The notes below the pieces were generated by a model. The model ran no database searches, was not told the DNA's origin, and saw only the letters and a list, made by a program, of their open reading frames with translations. Both the position numbers and the translations under genes were made by a program. Positions 18,254-20,453 of a stretch of 20,453 nucleotides of DNA are shown piece by piece. Source of the stretch: Mesostigma viride (lineage: Eukaryota; Streptophyta; Mesostigmatophyceae; Mesostigmatales; Mesostigmataceae); contig RPFO01001574.1 in the NCBI GenBank assembly GCA_009746045.1, forward strand, positions 1 to 20,453, given 5' to 3'. Position 1 is the first letter of the stretch. Each line of letters opens with the position of its first letter.

Positions 18254-18542
18254 GGAGCCTCTCTCGGTCGTTCCTGTCATCTCCCTGCCTGGGTAAGGCG
18301 TCTATATTGTCCCCATCCGCTGGGAACCTAGGGTTCTGATCTCTGGATCGTGGGGAGCCTTCCGCAGGTCTCTCCATGACCTCACCTGTATCTGTCCCTG
18401 CTTGGACGTGCAGTGGTACCTCTATACCCTCTGTACCGTGCTCGTGGTTGTCTACCGGTTCTATCTCTGTATTCTCTAGATCTCGTTCTCTAGTCTCTTC
18501 CTCTGTATCTCTGGCGTTCCTTGTTTGGGACCGTGTGGGCAT

Positions 18543-18686
18543 GGTGCTCGTACTGGTACCTTACGCTGCAGGCAACACCTCCCCAGGAAGGAAGAGAGAG
18601 AAAGAGAGAGAGCAACCACGTGCTATAGAGCTATAACTATAGAACCTAATACTACTCCAATCTGAACCTAATAGTACTGGTCTCCT
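18543..18686 (-). other. Spacer between hybrid-binding-domain ORF and gag
   Basis: A 144-bp spacer. It holds a purine/pyrimidine-biased AGAGAGAAAGAGAGAGAG tract at about 18594-18613 and several TATAGAGCTATAACTATAG-like AT segments. I see no coding frame. The tract lies about 55-70 bp upstream of the gag start codon. Confidence 0.5.
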
Positions 18687-19025
18687 CTACTGCTTGCTAG
18701 GGCCAATGGTCAGCTGAGAGAAAGTCACTGTAACTGCTGTCCCCTCCCCCTGACTGCTGAGTGTGGGTGGCTTGGAGCATTCACGTGTGATGTGCATCCC
18801 CTCAGGCAATGGCATGTGTTCCCGAACAAACCTATCTGCATCTGTAATGTTATCAAACCCTTTCCACTTAGCACTAGAGCCTTGGGACAATATCTTATCT
18901 TTAATATGCTCCTCACAAGTCTTCCAGCTGTAGAATATAGCAGGCCTACCCTTATCCCCGTCGTGAGCTACTGCGTAGTAAGGAAATCCAGACTGTCCAC
19001 CCTTGTTTATTTTACGTCGTGGCAT
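18687..19025 (-). CDS. Small ORF with RNase H1-type hybrid-binding (viroplasmin-like) domain
   Basis: A 112-codon ORF starts at ATG 19025 (MPRRKINKGGQSG). Residues 15-68 match the RNase H1 N-terminal / caulimovirus-viroplasmin fold pattern: FPYYAVAH, a short Gly/Asp loop, IFYSW, a conserved Cys (TCEEHI), then AKWKGF and the ADRFV helix. In RNase H1 this domain binds RNA/DNA hybrids and double-stranded RNA. The tail (residues 70-112) is Ser/Thr-rich with no domain seen. The ORF lies on the element's sense strand between the LTR side and gag, 144 bp upstream of the gag start. Its position suggests a role with the element's reverse-transcription hybrids, which is an inference. It could instead be a captured host fragment. 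Confidence 0.7.
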   Translation of the reverse strand: MPRRKINKGGQSGFPYYAVAHDGDKGRPAIFYSWKTCEEHIKDKILSQGSSAKWKGFDNITDADRFVREHMPLPEGMHITRECSKPPTLSSQGEGTAVTVTFSQLTIGPSKQ

Positions 19026-19456
19026 GTTACATCATAGTCTGGCAGCGGCTTGCAAGCAAGAGAGAAAGGGGAAACCCAGGCTACCTCTATGCAGTGACCT
19101 TAAACAAACGAGGTGAGAGAGCACGGAGTATATCACAGCACACGCCCGAGCCTTCCGCAGGAACGGGCTATACGCACACACGGAGGTAAACACCGTCAAC
19201 ACAGTCGGCAACAGCCAGACGGTATCCACCCCCACGACCCCTTGCAGGTCAAACAACGAATGTCCGTCTCCGCGACGTCCATGGGCACCAACAACATTTA
19301 CAACCTATAGAGGCACAACATATAACATAAACCCCCTGCGCGCGCGTTCCCGGATAGAGAGCAAGCTCGCCAGCTAGCCTTCAGCAGGCATAGCTTTGTA
19401 AAGAAAGACTTCTAACTAGGGGACGTACCATCTTCGATGACGTTAATCCCTCCTGA

Positions 19457-19662
19457 GCTGGCCGCCACCCGGTGTCGTTGAAGGCAAGCCCTGGCCGCCA
19501 CTAGGTGTCGTTGAAAACAGGAGAGCTGAACGCTATCGTTGACAGCACCTCACCACAGGACTATTGCTAGCCCCGCCGAGTATCCCAGACTGGCCGTTTG
19601 CTGTATAGGTCGTCGTTGAATCCCTTTACGGGCTGGCCGCCGGCCTGACAGCAATCGTTGAA
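19457..19662. repeat. Degenerate CTGGCCGCC...TCGTTGAA leader repeats
   Basis: Modules built from CTGGCCG(CCAC) and (G)TCGTTGAA recur at about 19457-19482, 19490-19515, 19535-19541 (only the ATCGTTGA half), 19590-19620 and 19632-19662. On the element's sense strand each reads TTCAACGA...GGCGGCCAG. They may be structured RNA elements in the leader, for example for packaging, but that is inference. Confidence 0.6.
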
Positions 19663-19752
19663 TTCCGGAACCTCTACCTACGCCAAGCTTCGTCTTGGTA
19701 TCCTAATTGGCTCACTAACCCTCTCCGCGAGAGTTAGCTAACCTTTCCAGCA

Positions 19753-19770
19753 CATTTCCTCCGATAACCA
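19753..19770 (-). promoter_or_regulatory. Primer-binding-site-like sequence
   Basis: One base after the candidate LTR end, the minus strand reads TGGTTATCGGAGGAAATG. A TGG start complementary to a tRNA CCA end is what a plus-sense LTR element needs at this point. It partly resembles the initiator-Met site TGGTATCAGAG, with differences; I cannot assign the tRNA. Confidence 0.5.
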
Positions 19771-19771
19771 G

Positions 19772-20351
19772 TGTTACGTCCCTGCCCAGACTCACCTAGC
19801 CTGAGCTACGTAGCAAAAGACCCTTCTTGCCGGAATTAGGAATAATTCAAGATAGCCTAAAGTAGGTTGCGCTTCACGACGTGAGTCGTGAGATATCTGG
19901 CATCACGGCTTAATGCCAAGCTAATTAGTTCACACTTATAATGGCTAGCAATACCAATTACAAATGGATAATGCCCCGGGCTCAATGTGTAGGCGTATTC
20001 GCACTTATCATTCATTAAACCAAGAGGACGAGACTCTCGTCCTTGGACCAATTTAACCTAGGTTGGTTGCGGCGCAGATACACGCCAATTTCCTTAGAAC
20101 AATCCGAGTCACTCATTCCACGTAGGATCCGGGCCGACATCGACCCTCAACTATAGGATCCACGCCTAGAACCACTGACAGACTCAGAACCGGCGCGGCG
20201 CCACAGCGCCGGCCCCTAAAAGGACAACCTAGGACCAAAATAACTAGTCCAATTCACACAATAGCCAAGGTCCGTAAAACCCAAGTCAATAGACCAAACA
20301 GCCTTAGTAATTTATTCCATTGTTACGTCCGGCCAAAAGGGGGACGTAACA
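19772..20351 (-). repeat. Candidate 5' LTR (580 bp)
   Basis: The segment is bounded by TGTTACGTCC at 19772-19781 and GGACGTAACA at 20342-20351, a 10-bp terminal inverted repeat with TG...CA ends. The primer-binding-like TGG sits one base inside the element. A TATA-like CATTATAAG lies on the minus strand near 19940. No second LTR is in the window, so identity rests on the ends and position. The flank after 20351 (GTAGC) cannot be tested as a target duplication because the other end is lost. Confidence 0.6.
20321..20351. repeat. Perfect 10-bp inverted repeat at the LTR outer end
   Basis: TGTTACGTCC, an 11-bp loop, then GGACGTAACA. The LTR terminal motif is thus present twice within 31 bp at the outer edge, once in each direction, and again at the inner edge (19772). 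It may be a nested or duplicated LTR end. Confidence 0.85.
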
Positions 20352-20453
20352 GTAGCATGGCTGGTTGTACAAGGCCGGGCCGTAAGCTAACGCTCTATGC
20401 ATGGCTGTTGTGTACCGTGCGTTAGCGGTGCACGTGGATAGGTATGGTGGCAA
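20352..20453. other. Right flank of the element, no gene seen
   Basis: The flank holds an approximate direct repeat (GCATGGCTGGTTGTAC at 20355-20370; GCATGGCTGTTGTGTAC at 20399-20415). It also holds an 8-bp inverted repeat, GCTAACGC (20386-20393) with GCGTTAGC (20419-20426). No coding signal is seen. Confidence 0.5.

Larger units (their letters stand above)
16237..18542 (-). pseudogene. gag: Gag with polyQ tract and CCHC zinc knuckle, one frame break
   Basis: Gag starts at the ATG at 18542 (ACCATGCCC context; MPTRSQTRN). It runs through a charged N-terminal segment into a Gln-rich tract near 18240, where a 1-bp loss (near 18216) drops the frame. The downstream frame is open again through a Gln/Pro-rich segment to the TAG at 16237. 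Numbering from the Met at 17874, the capsid-like part spans about residues 165-340 (VEEWGRMWRRQY; ATLHERMAFSKLRQG; YREFLSKFESSAAYL). The knuckle C400-X2-C403-X4-H408-X4-C413 follows (CFMCSEVGHLKRDC), then a disordered tail with an acidic run. The full protein would be about 770 residues. It packages element RNA in the family. The tail overlaps pol. Confidence 0.85.
19026..19771 (-). other. Untranslated leader of the retroelement
   Basis: A 746-bp stretch between the primer-binding-like site and the hybrid-binding-domain ORF. No convincing coding frame is seen on either strand. It contains the CTGGCCGCC/TCGTTGAA repeats described separately. Confidence 0.5.
13225..20351 (-). mobile_element. 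3'-truncated Ty3/gypsy LTR retrotransposon
   Basis: Read on the minus strand the order is LTR candidate, primer-binding-like site, leader, small hybrid-binding-domain ORF, gag, pol with protease, reverse transcriptase and RNase H, and a stub of integrase. Protease before reverse transcriptase and RNase H, with integrase last, is the Ty3/gypsy (Metaviridae) order. The element stops in the integrase zinc-binding region near 13225. The integrase catalytic core, polypurine tract and 3' LTR are absent, so the copy cannot move on its own. Confidence 0.85.

Noticed and set aside
18024-18339. Plus-strand polyAla/polyLeu frames over the CTG tract
   Set aside because: These are translations of the triplet repeat in the wrong strand and frame. 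The CAG/CAA strand gives Gln in line with the gag frame.
19857-20051. Minus-strand 64-codon open frame inside the LTR
   Set aside because: It has no domain or start context of note and sits inside an LTR; open by chance.

Overview
The window is nuclear DNA from a repeat-rich eukaryote. It has spliceosomal introns (GTAGGT, GTAAAT and GTAAGT donors; TGATCAG, TGCATGCAG and CACACACAG acceptors), megasatellite-scale simple repeats and a Ty3/gypsy LTR retrotransposon. GC-rich exons beside AT-rich flanks would fit a large-genome green-lineage organism such as a charophyte alga. That is only a guess; nothing here fixes the species.

Left part, 1-12723, plus strand. I read this as one large, unrecognised protein-coding gene whose 5' end lies outside the window. 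It has at least four exons: 1-308, 7607-8761, 9379-11787 and 11907-12723. Splice phases agree at every junction (0/0, 0/0, 1/1). The reading frame looks broken several times inside exons, but every break sits in a G or C homopolymer, and in each case the correction is one added base (two in two repeat units). The simplest reading is an intact gene of more than 1,550 codons with contracted homopolymers in this sequence. It encodes an Ala/Pro-rich N-terminal segment, a 385-residue globular exon, a Gly/Ser/Lys/Glu 8-residue repeat region, acidic stretches and a basic tail.

Intron 1 (309-7606) is 7.3 kb. About 6.5 kb of it is an imperfect (TCCTTG)n array, lying inside a 45-46 bp minisatellite built around the perfect palindrome CCAACGGCCGTTGG. 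Intron 2 (8762-9378) carries a second array of the same minisatellite. The array has no stop codon over long stretches in all six frames, so it yields giant meaningless ORFs.

Middle, 12724 to about 13220: AT-rich intergenic sequence with a 10-bp TAATAAATTT repeat and no gene.

Right part, about 13225-20351, minus strand. This is a 3'-truncated Ty3/gypsy element. In its own order (right to left) it has a candidate 580-bp LTR with TGTTACGTCC...GGACGTAACA ends, a TGG-type primer-binding-like site, a 1.2-kb leader, an unusual small ORF with an RNase H1-type hybrid-binding (viroplasmin-like) domain, Gag with a polyQ tract and a CCHC knuckle, Pol (protease, reverse transcriptase, RNase H), and a short frameshifted remnant of the integrase zinc-binding region. 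The integrase core and second LTR are missing. Gene and element are convergent.

The most notable signals are the homopolymer-disguised intact gene, the hexanucleotide expansion nested in a palindromic intronic minisatellite, and the hybrid-binding-domain ORF ahead of gag.
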